DNA of 64,000 bases from a virus: positions 112,193 to 176,192 of the IMG/VR virus record IMGVR_UViG_3300027782_003601; one strand, written 5' to 3'. The translations under genes were made by a program, and so were the position numbers. This document shows, in pieces, positions 27,590 to 35,824 of this stretch. The number at the start of each line of letters is the position of its first letter. Positions within the stretch are counted from its first letter, which is position 1. A model generated the notes under the pieces. That model saw only the letters and a list, made by a program, of their open reading frames with translations, did not search any database and was not told where the DNA came from.

Positions 27590-28441
27590 ATGGCTAAGAA
27601 ACTAATTAGAACGTACACATTCACTCCGGCATCAAAGCAGATATCGTTTGATGGGTTTGTTAATTTAACCAATTTAGTATTAATTACCAACACCACTAGA
27701 AATACAATTATCTACAACTTTGCAGATGCTTCGTTGGGTGGTACATCTACATACAATGCAGCAACAAACAGAACAACTGTTACGTTGACATTTAACACAT
27801 CAACCGCAGGACATCTTGCAGCCGATAGTTTAATGATTTATGTAGATGATTTATTTAATACGTTCAGACCAGATGAAGCATATGCCGATGCTACCGATAA
27901 GTTAAGAGTTACAACTCCTCAGGCTTTAATTGATACGGACTTTGAATATGGTACTCAAATTTCTAAGTGGGAAAACTTAGGTATGACAAACAATAGACCA
28001 TTTGCATACGCAGTTCCAACTCAAATTCCAGGTGTTACTGCGATGAGTTTTCCAACGGGTTCTAGAATTGTAACGGCATCGTTATCGGCAGGAAATTTAG
28101 CACCGGCAAATGGTACTCCAATTACAATTCAAGATTCATTTTTAACATTAGCTAATGGTGTATATTTAATTGAAAGTGGTGGATTAACTCCTAACTTTAC
28201 ATATACTGCAAGAGGTACAAATACAACTGCAATAAGTGGTGTGTTTGACCCAAATAAAACAAATTTATTTAGAGGAACTACATATACATCAGCATCAATT
28301 GGTTTAGCACCAACAACATTTACTGCAACGGGTTCTTTAATAACTGTTCAAACTTCAGTTCCACATGGTTTACAAATTGGAAATGAAATTGCAATAACTG
28401 GTTCACAAGCATCTGCAAATCCACCAATGGTTCGTTTGTAG
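27590..28441 (+). CDS. Large virion structural protein, N-terminal part (interrupted)
   Basis: This is the first 283 residues of what looks like a ~1004-residue structural protein. It begins 'MAKKLIRTYTFTPASKQISF' and has beta-rich segments plus DDLFNTFRPDEAYADATDKLRVTTPQALIDTDFEYG (read in pieces), a pattern I associate with large structural proteins of T4-like marine phages. It ends at two tandem in-frame TAG codons. The downstream sequence continues in the same frame with the same protein style. See the separate lesion entry. As written, only this truncated product would be made unless the stops are bypassed. Confidence 0.7.
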   Translation: MAKKLIRTYTFTPASKQISFDGFVNLTNLVLITNTTRNTIIYNFADASLGGTSTYNAATNRTTVTLTFNTSTAGHLAADSLMIYVDDLFNTFRPDEAYADATDKLRVTTPQALIDTDFEYGTQISKWENLGMTNNRPFAYAVPTQIPGVTAMSFPTGSRIVTASLSAGNLAPANGTPITIQDSFLTLANGVYLIESGGLTPNFTYTARGTNTTAISGVFDPNKTNLFRGTTYTSASIGLAPTTFTATGSLITVQTSVPHGLQIGNEIAITGSQASANPPMVRL

Positions 28442-28450
28442 TAGCAAACT
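28427..28450 (+). other. Tandem TAG-TAG interruption with compensating frame change
   Basis: The flanking coding segments share one frame, but the 24 bases between them encode the expected peptide (NGSFVVAN) only in another frame. Adding one A at about 28427 and removing one T at about 28450 restores an open frame across both TAG codons. The pattern fits two sequencing or assembly errors or two real compensating indels. Confidence 0.7.
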
Positions 28451-30604
28451 GTTAAAGACCCAACAACTTTTTGTTATTATGCACCAGTTGCACCAACATC
28501 TTTATCGGGAACTATATCAAACATATTAATTTATGCAAGACCGCAAGCGGCATTCTTACATAGACCTTTTGATGGTGGAGTATTTTTTACATCAAATGGT
28601 TCTTCAAATTATGAACAAGCAATTAGACAAACAAGAAGATATTTCCGTTATCAATCAGGTAAAGGACTTCAAGTAAGTTCTGGTACAATTTTAAAACCAA
28701 ACTTACAAATTGATTCTTTAACTTCAATTGGTACAACTGTATACGTTCAAACAAAAGAACAACATAATATTCAACCTGGTACTCAAATAACTGTAACGGG
28801 TGCAAATGAATCAGCATATAATGGTACATTCAATGTAGCAAATATTACAGGATTTAATACATTTACTTATACTGCATTATCAACCCCATCATCAGCTACT
28901 GCATCTGGAATTTATTATATAAACCTTTCAAATTGGTACGGAGCAGTAAATAGATTGGGTATGTTTGATGAACAGAATGGAGCATTCTTTGAATTCAATG
29001 GTCAAGAACTATTTGCAGTTAGAAGAAGTTCAACATTCCAATTGGCAGGTGAGGTAACGGTAACGCAAGGTTCTCAAACGGTAACACAAACTAGTGTATC
29101 TTTCCCAACAACTTTTTCTAGACAATTAAATATTGGTGATTATATAGTATTAAGAGGGCAATCATATAGAGTACAAGATATTGCATCGGATACATCAATG
29201 ACTATTACACCATCGTATAGAGGAATGACTTCACAATATGTACTTGCATCAAAAACAATAGATTACAAAGTTCCACAATCTCAATGGAATTTAGATAAAA
29301 TGGATGGTACAGGTCCTTCCGGATATAATATAGACCTTTCCAGAATGCAAATGTTCTTTATAGACTATACTTGGTATGGTGCAGGAACAATTCGTTGGGG
29401 ATTAAGAGGAACTGAAGGTAGAATTACTTATGTTCACAGAGCTCCACAAAATAACGTAAACCAAGAATCTTGGATGAGAACCGGTAACTTACCTGCTAGA
29501 TATGAATCTAATACAACTCCTCCTATTACGGCATTATCCGCTTCATTAGCAGTTGGTGGAACAACTTTATTTGTTAGTAGTAGTACAGGATTCCCGGTAA
29601 GTGGTACATTATTAATTAGAAACTCAAATCAATATGAGTATGTAAACTATACTGGAACTGGTTCAACTTCATTTACCGGATTAACAAGAGGGCAATCTGG
29701 TTCTGCGGCATTGGCATTAACAATAGCAGTTGGAGCAAATACAGGTTCTGTAACAGGTTCGGCAAACTTACAAGTAGGACAAAGAATTATTAGTTCTTCT
29801 GCATTCCCTGACGGAACATTTATTACAAATATTAATGGTACTACATTAACTCTTTCTCAGGCATCAACTGCAACAAACCCAATAGTGGTAGCAGCACCAA
29901 TGGGAGGACAAAACTTACCATTTACATATTCGGCAACTGCACCAACTTCGGTAGAATTGGCATATCCAACTTTTGCACCTTCAATATCACATTGGGGTAC
30001 ATCGGTAATTATGGATGGTAGATTTGATGATGATAAATCCTTACTATTTACCTACGGACAGATTGCATCATCATCACTTGCAGTTGGACAAACCAGAGCT
30101 CTATTCTCAATTAGAGTAGCACCTTCGGTAGATAATGGTATTCCTGCATCTTTTGGAGCTAGAGAATTAGTAAATAGAGTTCAGTTGGTATTAAGACAAT
30201 TGGGTGTAGCGGTTAACTATACACCTGGTTCAGCCGTTCCAAACATTTTGATTAGAGCAAATTTGAACGGAACACCAAATTCAGCTAGTTTATGGACAAA
30301 CGCAGTAGGTAATGATACGGGAAGTGTAAACTCATCATTGGCTCAAATTGCAGACCACGCTCGTAGTGTAGTGCAAGTAATTGGTGGTGAAACAACCGCA
30401 GGATTCTTTGTGGAAGGTACTTCAACTACGGATTTATCACTTGTAAGAGATTTGGGTAACTCAATCTTAGGTGGTGGACAATCAACGGCTGATAGAGGTA
30501 TTTTTCCAGACGGTCCAGATGTCATAACATTTACCGCTACTAACGTAGGATTAACTGCGGCAAACATATTTTGTCGTGTATCTTGGACAGAAGCACAAGC
30601 ATAA
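28451..30604 (+). CDS. Large virion structural protein, C-terminal part
   Basis: This open segment continues the previous gene in the same frame (VKDPTTFCYYAPVAPTS onward). The first ATG inside it is at 28955 (GMFDEQNGAFFEFNG). Recognisable blocks include 'LFAVRRSSTFQLAGEV', GDYIVLRGQSYRV, and PQSQWNLDKMDGTGPSGYN followed by MQMFFIDYTWYGAGTIRWG and NLPARYE. I associate these blocks with large virion proteins of T4-like marine phages. The C-terminus (about the last 200 residues) is another beta-rich module ending CRVSWTEAQA. If translated alone from 28955 it would give 549 residues. Exact virion location is unknown; fibre-base or baseplate periphery is plausible. Confidence 0.7.
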   Translation, partial: VKDPTTFCYYAPVAPTSLSGTISNILIYARPQAAFLHRPFDGGVFFTSNGSSNYEQAIRQTRRYFRYQSGKGLQVSSGTILKPNLQIDSLTSIGTTVYVQTKEQHNIQPGTQITVTGANESAYNGTFNVANITGFNTFTYTALSTPSSATASGIYYINLSNWYGAVNRLGMFDEQNGAFFEFNGQELFAVRRSSTFQLAGEVTVTQGSQTVTQTSVSFPTTFSRQLNIGDYIVLRGQSYRVQDIASDTSMTITPSYRGMTSQYVLASKTIDYKVPQSQWNLDKMDGTGPSGYNIDLSRMQMFFIDYTWYGAGTIRWGLRGTEGRITYVHRAPQNNVNQESWMRTGNLPARYESNTTPPITALSASLAVGGTTLFVSSSTGFPVSGTLLIRNSNQYEYVNYTGTGSTSFTGLTRGQSGSAALALTIAVGANTGSVTGSANLQVGQRIISSSAFPDGTFITNINGTTLTLSQASTATNPIVVAAPMGGQNLPFTYSATAPTSVELAYPTFAPSISHWGTSVIMDGRFDDDKSLLFTYGQIASSSLAVGQTRALFSIRVAPSVDNGIPASFGARELVNRVQLVLRQLGVAVNYTPGSAVPNILIRANLNGTPNSASLWTNAVGNDTGSVNSSLAQIADHARSVVQVIGGETTAGFFVEGTSTTDLSLVRDLGNSILGGGQSTADRGIFPDGPDVITFTATNVGLTAANIFCRVSWTEAQA

Positions 30605-30617
30605 CATAGTAAACTCC

Positions 30618-30639
30618 ATTCGGGGATAGAGAACCGAAT
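30618..30639 (+). other. Hairpin between structural genes, no U-run
   Basis: A 6-bp stem (ATTCGG / CCGAAT) with a ten-base loop ends nine bases before the next ATG. Without a U-run it is a poor terminator. It may affect translation of the S74 fibre gene. Confidence 0.3.
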
Positions 30640-30648
30640 ATATAACAT

Positions 30649-33600
30649 ATGGCGAATGAATTTAAAGTAAAAAACGGTCTCATTGTAGATGCTGGTGGTG
30701 CACAAATAACAGGTGGCATCACCGGCTCTACAGACTTTAATACAATTGTAAATAAACCAACTCTAATTAGTAGTTCGGCGCAATTTAGTGGTGATAATAT
30801 TACGGGTTCAAATCTTAGAGCAACATCTGCAATTGTTTCACCAAACATTACTTATACAAGCCAATTAGGTACAAATGGTGGTGAAATAAGACTTCAACAA
30901 GCTGCATATAGAAATGGTAATCAAGTTATATTTCAATATAGTCATAATACAGATTCAAACGGGAGTAGAGATTTAGGATTTCGTAGAAATAATACTGGTT
31001 CTTTAGAAATATATGATGGTAATACCGTAGATGGTGCAGTAGCAAACAGAAGAGATTTAATTCTAAGAAACATTACAGGTTCCAATGCATTCTTTAGTGG
31101 CTCTGTTAACATAACTGGTTCATTAACGGCATCATTAGCAAATGGATATACTTGGGTTGGTGATGGTAATAACATTTCTGTTTTAGTAGCAACATCTTCA
31201 TTTACGGGTGGTTCAACCGATTTATCCCAATTAAATACATTTACTGCTTCAGCAGCAATACGATTAACAAACTTAGAAACAACTTCGGCATCCGTAAATA
31301 TTTCAGTTTCAAATCTGAATACATACTCAGCAAGTGTAAGTAACTCAATACAACAATTAAATACATTTACTGCAAGTAATGCAAATACTTCATTAAATAC
31401 ATATACGAGTTCAGTATCAGACCCTAAATTTGTTTCAATTGGTGCAAGTACTTCATCATTAAATTTATTTACATCATCTGCAGCATTAAGATTAACAAAC
31501 TTAGAAACAACTTCGGCATCCGTAAATATTTCAGTAACAAACTTAAATAGTTATTCAGCATCTGTAAGTAATTCTATTTTATATGTAAATACCGTTACTG
31601 CTTCGTTAAATACATTTACTGCTTCAGCAGCAATACGATTAACAAACTTAGAAACTACATCTGCATCTGTTAATATTTCAATAACAAATATTAATACATT
31701 TACTGCAAGTAATGCAAATGCATCACTAAATACATATACTGGTTCAATTTCCGACCCTAAGTTTGTACAAATTGGTGCAAGTACTTCTTCATTGAATGCA
31801 TTTACATCTTCCGCGGGATTAAGATTAACAAACTTAGAAACTACTTCGGCATCTGTAAATGGACACATTGCAGATATTAATTCTAAAACGGGCTCATACG
31901 CAAGAACAAATTCGGCAAATACATTTAATGGAACACAAATAATTAGTGGTGCATTATATATAACACAAGATTTAGTTGTATTAGGTTCATCATCTATTCA
32001 AAACATTAGTTCTTCAAATTTAGTTATTGGAACTTCATATGTAACATTAAATACATTTTCACCATTATCAAGATATGCAGGATTTAACTTTATAGATAGT
32101 GGTTCTGCTGGTTTATCTGGTTCATTATATTATGATTCAGTAGATGATGAAATAGTATTTGTTCATAGAGGAAATGGAACAAATGTAACATCATCACACA
32201 TTGTTATGGGTCCTGAAACTTATGATAACTTAGGTAATGAGACCTATATGGTAGTAAATAGAGTTCCAAAAGTTACTAATTTTGAACATATTGGTAATTC
32301 AAATATATCCGATACAGGTACTGAAATTTCATTGAATTCTTTAACATCGGTAACGGGTTCATTCATAGTAACAAATGGTATTACAGGTTCAATTAGAGCA
32401 ACAAACGGAGTAGTTTCAGGTTCAACTCAAATTAGTTTAGCAGGAACATCCGACTATACTTCTTTATTTGGTGGAATTGCAGCATCTACATCTTCATTAA
32501 ATACATTGACTGCTTCATTAGCAACAACATATGAAGGTAGAGCATCTGCAACTAAAACAATATTTTCAGGTTCATCTCAAATTTCAATAGCAGCAACTTC
32601 TGATTACACTTCTTTATTTGGGGGTATTGCATCAGCAACTGCATCTTTAAACGTATTTAGTGCATCCGAAAATGCTAAAAATAATACATTAGCAACTCTT
32701 ACAGGTTCTATTGAAACTAAATTTGCGGCATTTGGTGCAAGTACTTCATCTTTAAATGCATTTACCGCATCTATTGATAGTAGATTTAGTGCATTGCAAG
32801 CATCAACGGCATCACTAAATGTGTACACACAATCTAATGATACCCTAAATACTACACAAAATAATAGATTAACTGCATTAGAAAATTCAACGGGTTCTTC
32901 ATATTTTGTATCTCAATCTGTATATTTAATTAACAACTATACTGGTTCTGATGCAATATCTCAATCAGTTACAAATGCTAGATTGGCATCATTAGAAATT
33001 GCTTCATCATCTTTACAATCGTTTACTTCTTCGCAGAATACTAAAAATAGTACATTAGCTCTTTATACAGGTTCTGTTGATACTAAATGGTCTAACTTAG
33101 CGGTTTACACTGGTTCTATTGATACTAAGTTTTTAGCAGTTCAATCAACTACAAATTCATTAAACTTATATACGGCATCTGTATTAACCGCATTGACAGC
33201 AAGTGGTGTAAACTTGACTGCAAATGGTGCTTTATTGGTAACTTTGGATATTACAGGTTCTACTTTTAGAGGTGCAATTAGAGCAACAAATGGTGTAATT
33301 TCTGGTTCATCTCAAGTAGTTGGTTCTTCAATCACTACAAATACTATTACAATCGGTTCAACTTCAATTACATTGGGTGGAACTGCAACAACAATAGCTG
33401 GATTAACATCAGTAACTTCAACCGGATTTACGGGTGCTTTGACGGGTAATGCAGCAACTGCTACTACTGCAGTTTCTAGTCAATTTGTTGATTTATTGGC
33501 AGGAAGAACAGATTCTACTGCATACCCTGTTTTATGGGGAGTGAGTCAAGGAACTAATGGAACAACAGGTAATCCTAAAACATATGCGTTTTCATGTTCT

Positions 33601-33948
33601 AGTGTAACTATTACATCATCAACAGGTACTTTAACTGCTTCTGGATTAACAGAAACTTCTTCTAAGAGATACAAGGAAAATATTATACCTTTAGAAAACT
33701 CATTAAATAAGATAATAAAGTTAAGAGGAGTAAAGTATAATAAAATAGGAAACGATTCCCAAGAAATAGGAGTTATAGCAGAGGAGGTAGAGGAAGTAAC
33801 ACCTGAGTTTGTAGTTTATAATGATGAAGGTCAAGCAGACTCTGTTAATTATGGTAGAATGACTGCATTATTAATAGAGGGAATGAAAGAACAGCAAAAA
33901 CAAATAGAACAATTAAAAGCAGAAATAGAACTGTTAAAACAAAAGTAA
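30649..33948 (+). CDS. Tail fibre with C-terminal S74 intramolecular chaperone
   Basis: The 1099-residue fibre opens 'MANEFKVKNGLIVDAGGAQI', a known phage-fibre docking start. The shaft reuses cassettes from the other fibre genes (about residues 110-160, 200-405 and 740-870). The last 96 residues are a Peptidase_S74 / endosialidase-type chaperone: SSKRYKENI at 1004-1012, then LRGVKYNKIG, QEIGVIAEEVEEVTPEFV and a terminal coiled coil EQQKQIEQLKAEIELLKQ. In this family the chaperone trimerises the fibre and cleaves itself off at the Ser near its start, with a nearby Lys (here Ser1004/1005 and Lys1009). The mature fibre would therefore be about 1003 residues. Confidence 0.88.
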   Translation: MANEFKVKNGLIVDAGGAQITGGITGSTDFNTIVNKPTLISSSAQFSGDNITGSNLRATSAIVSPNITYTSQLGTNGGEIRLQQAAYRNGNQVIFQYSHNTDSNGSRDLGFRRNNTGSLEIYDGNTVDGAVANRRDLILRNITGSNAFFSGSVNITGSLTASLANGYTWVGDGNNISVLVATSSFTGGSTDLSQLNTFTASAAIRLTNLETTSASVNISVSNLNTYSASVSNSIQQLNTFTASNANTSLNTYTSSVSDPKFVSIGASTSSLNLFTSSAALRLTNLETTSASVNISVTNLNSYSASVSNSILYVNTVTASLNTFTASAAIRLTNLETTSASVNISITNINTFTASNANASLNTYTGSISDPKFVQIGASTSSLNAFTSSAGLRLTNLETTSASVNGHIADINSKTGSYARTNSANTFNGTQIISGALYITQDLVVLGSSSIQNISSSNLVIGTSYVTLNTFSPLSRYAGFNFIDSGSAGLSGSLYYDSVDDEIVFVHRGNGTNVTSSHIVMGPETYDNLGNETYMVVNRVPKVTNFEHIGNSNISDTGTEISLNSLTSVTGSFIVTNGITGSIRATNGVVSGSTQISLAGTSDYTSLFGGIAASTSSLNTLTASLATTYEGRASATKTIFSGSSQISIAATSDYTSLFGGIASATASLNVFSASENAKNNTLATLTGSIETKFAAFGASTSSLNAFTASIDSRFSALQASTASLNVYTQSNDTLNTTQNNRLTALENSTGSSYFVSQSVYLINNYTGSDAISQSVTNARLASLEIASSSLQSFTSSQNTKNSTLALYTGSVDTKWSNLAVYTGSIDTKFLAVQSTTNSLNLYTASVLTALTASGVNLTANGALLVTLDITGSTFRGAIRATNGVISGSSQVVGSSITTNTITIGSTSITLGGTATTIAGLTSVTSTGFTGALTGNAATATTAVSSQFVDLLAGRTDSTAYPVLWGVSQGTNGTTGNPKTYAFSCSSVTITSSTGTLTASGLTETSSKRYKENIIPLENSLNKIIKLRGVKYNKIGNDSQEIGVIAEEVEEVTPEFVVYNDEGQADSVNYGRMTALLIEGMKEQQKQIEQLKAEIELLKQK

Positions 33949-33949
33949 T

Positions 33950-34306
33950 ATGGAAATTAATTATACTTATAAGTTAGTAGGAGTAAAAAAAGTAAAATCA
34001 TTTGATGGATTAGATGATATTATTATCAGTGCGGATTTTATAATAAGTGGTGAAATACCAGGACTACCAAAATTTGATTGGGCATTAGGTAGTGTTCCTG
34101 TTGATATTCCTGACCCGCTAACTTTTAAACCTTTTGCGGAAATAACAGAACAAGACATTATAAGTTGGGTACAAAATTCGCAGCCTATAGCTCATGTAAA
34201 GGATAGTTTAAGAAGAAGTATTAATGAACGATTTAGTGGGATTGAATATGTTGCATGGAATAATGAACCCACCTTTATGGAGACACAAGACCCAATCATT
34301 TCATAA
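33950..34306 (+). CDS. Small protein next to fibre gene (DUF7936-like pattern)
   Basis: The 118-residue protein begins MEINYTYKLVGVKKVKSF, has a central hydrophobic/Pro segment (GEIPGLPKFDWALGSVPVDIP), and a helical C-terminus (ITEQDIISWVQNS, LRRSINERF). Short phage proteins of this layout, lying beside fibre genes, have an unassigned function; I suspect a family now listed as DUF7936 but cannot confirm it. It starts two bases after the S74 fibre stop. It may be a fibre-assembly chaperone or a small baseplate accessory. Confidence 0.6.
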   Translation: MEINYTYKLVGVKKVKSFDGLDDIIISADFIISGEIPGLPKFDWALGSVPVDIPDPLTFKPFAEITEQDIISWVQNSQPIAHVKDSLRRSINERFSGIEYVAWNNEPTFMETQDPIIS

Positions 34307-34309
34307 ATT

Positions 34310-34771
34310 ATGAGAATAAATAACCAATCATTACAGGGTTATACTGCTACTCAATCATCAACTATAGGATGGAAAGATTGTGCTTGCGGTAAATCTGGTA
34401 CTGCTACATATCAAAATCTTGGTTGTTTACAATTAGCTATAGCAAGTGGAAATCCTGAATTTTACTTTACAACATTTCAAGAAGAAATGGTTTCCAACAA
34501 TAGTGGAGCTGATATACGGCATATAGGATGGACTACGGGTTGGAGAGTTAATACAAGTGGTACTATAGATAATCCAACTGGTAATGGAGCTTGTTATTTT
34601 ATCCCTATGCAATACGATACTGATTCTGGTAATACAGACTGGTCTTATTGGGATATAACTACAAGAGCAATAACATGGAGGGCTTCAAGTTCAGCGGCTA
34701 TATCAACTACTGTGCAACGTGTGATTGTGTATAGTGAACGAATAGATTTAATAACATTATCCTGCGTATAA
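34310..34771 (+). CDS. Small virion-type protein, paralogue A
   Basis: The 153-residue product has no recognised family. It is Thr/Ser/Trp-rich and beta-like, with cysteines near residues 24, 26, 39 and 95 and a SGNPEFYF segment (around 46-53). It shares SGNP and a C-terminal pattern (W-[DN]-x-x-TR, then S/E-R-[IW]-D) with the third gene of this trio at 35247. Three consecutive genes of equal size with such similarity suggest diverged duplicates, perhaps receptor-binding tips exchanged with the fibres. Role is inferred. Confidence 0.6.
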   Translation: MRINNQSLQGYTATQSSTIGWKDCACGKSGTATYQNLGCLQLAIASGNPEFYFTTFQEEMVSNNSGADIRHIGWTTGWRVNTSGTIDNPTGNGACYFIPMQYDTDSGNTDWSYWDITTRAITWRASSSAAISTTVQRVIVYSERIDLITLSCV

Positions 34772-34772
34772 T

Positions 34773-35240
34773 ATGGCTGTTTTAAAATCAAGTGAAGGTA
34801 TATTTCTTAACAATTATTATAGCCTTAATAATAATTATGGATGTAAAATACATACATCAACTAGAACTTGGGCAGCATATGAAACGGGTATTAACATGTT
34901 TCAGATATACCAAAATGGTGCAACAAGTACTAGACAAACAATATCTATAGCTATAAAATGGGCAGCTATAAGAACATCGGGTTCTAAAACAGAATTACCT
35001 GCTCTTCATGCATCTGCTAGAGCTTCTTTAAATACTAATGGTACAATTAGTTTTGATTCTGGGTTTGATTGGCATGCTAATGGAGGTAACGGAATATTAT
35101 GGCCAAGCATTGGAATGGGTGGTTCTTCTTTATTTATAGGTGCAGATAATGGACAATCTACAGGAATAATTGCTTCAATATGGATGAGTATATGTGTTCT
35201 TGAATGGGATAAATTAGTAGTAAATCCTTATAGCGATTAA
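34773..35240 (+). CDS. Small virion-type protein, paralogue B
   Basis: The 155-residue protein is beta-rich and Ser/Gly/Ile/Trp-rich. It begins MAVLKSSEGIFLNN, similar to the third trio member (MARIIGSEGLIMNQ), and ends ICVLEWDKLVVNPYSD, resembling the ends of its neighbours. It is separated from the flanking genes by one and six bases. No enzymatic motif was seen. Shared size, start and end patterns suggest a tandem family of tip or decoration proteins, the middle being most diverged. Confidence 0.6.
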   Translation: MAVLKSSEGIFLNNYYSLNNNYGCKIHTSTRTWAAYETGINMFQIYQNGATSTRQTISIAIKWAAIRTSGSKTELPALHASARASLNTNGTISFDSGFDWHANGGNGILWPSIGMGGSSLFIGADNGQSTGIIASIWMSICVLEWDKLVVNPYSD

Positions 35241-35246
35241 ATTATT

Positions 35247-35678
35247 ATGGCAAGAATAATAGGAAGTGAGGGATTGATTATGAACCAAGCCAATGGTAAT
35301 GCATATTGGATGTTATACTCACGTGGTAAAAATGATGTTGGTCCTTATATCCGATTTACTGTTTCTAGTGGGAATCCTGCCGTACATGTTTTTGTTAAAG
35401 GTTATGCTGCATTTACTCAAACAAATGGTTCTTTTGATTTTAATACATCATCTACATACTTTTTAGGTTTTTATTGTGATACTAGTGGAGGTATAACCGC
35501 TAATACTGGTACTTCATGGGTTAGTGGAGCAAATCTGAGTTTTGGTTGGAATACAGCAACTAGACAAGCTGATTTATGGCTTTCTTCTTCTAGTAATGGT
35601 GGATTTCCCGGTAAAGCAAGTATGGAGTGTGAAATATTTTGTGATAGATGGGATTATGTTTCCATATCCAATTTATAA
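35247..35678 (+). CDS. Small virion-type protein, paralogue C
   Basis: The 143-residue product is the third member of the trio. Its start (MARIIGSEGLIMNQ) resembles paralogue B, and its middle and end (SSGNPAVHVFV, GWNTATRQADLWLSSSS, CDRWDYVSISN) resemble paralogue A. This mixed similarity supports common ancestry of all three. It is beta-rich with no signal peptide and no recognised family. It is followed by a 146-base gap holding a palindrome (35678-35689) and a late-promoter-like motif for the sheath gene. Confidence 0.6.
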   Translation: MARIIGSEGLIMNQANGNAYWMLYSRGKNDVGPYIRFTVSSGNPAVHVFVKGYAAFTQTNGSFDFNTSSTYFLGFYCDTSGGITANTGTSWVSGANLSFGWNTATRQADLWLSSSSNGGFPGKASMECEIFCDRWDYVSISNL

Positions 35679-35780
35679 AACAATTGTTTACTAATTATTT
35701 ATTATTTATATGTGTACAATTAACTACTACATAATATGATTGATATGTCAAAAAATATTTAATGTTTTGAAAATAATTTT

Positions 35781-35790
35781 TATATTTATA
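35781..35790 (+). promoter_or_regulatory. Putative phage late promoter (TATATTTATA) for tail sheath
   Basis: Exact motif 34 bases before the sheath ATG, in the 146-base gap. This is among the best candidates because a highly expressed gene follows. Confidence 0.55.
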
Positions 35791-35824
35791 TTGAGATAAT
35801 AAAATTTTTAAATTAGAATACAAA

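Noticed and set aside
28436-28441. Genetic code change with TAG read as an amino acid
   Set aside because: Dozens of long genes have no in-frame TAG, and the local peptide makes better sense after a frame correction than with TAG translated.
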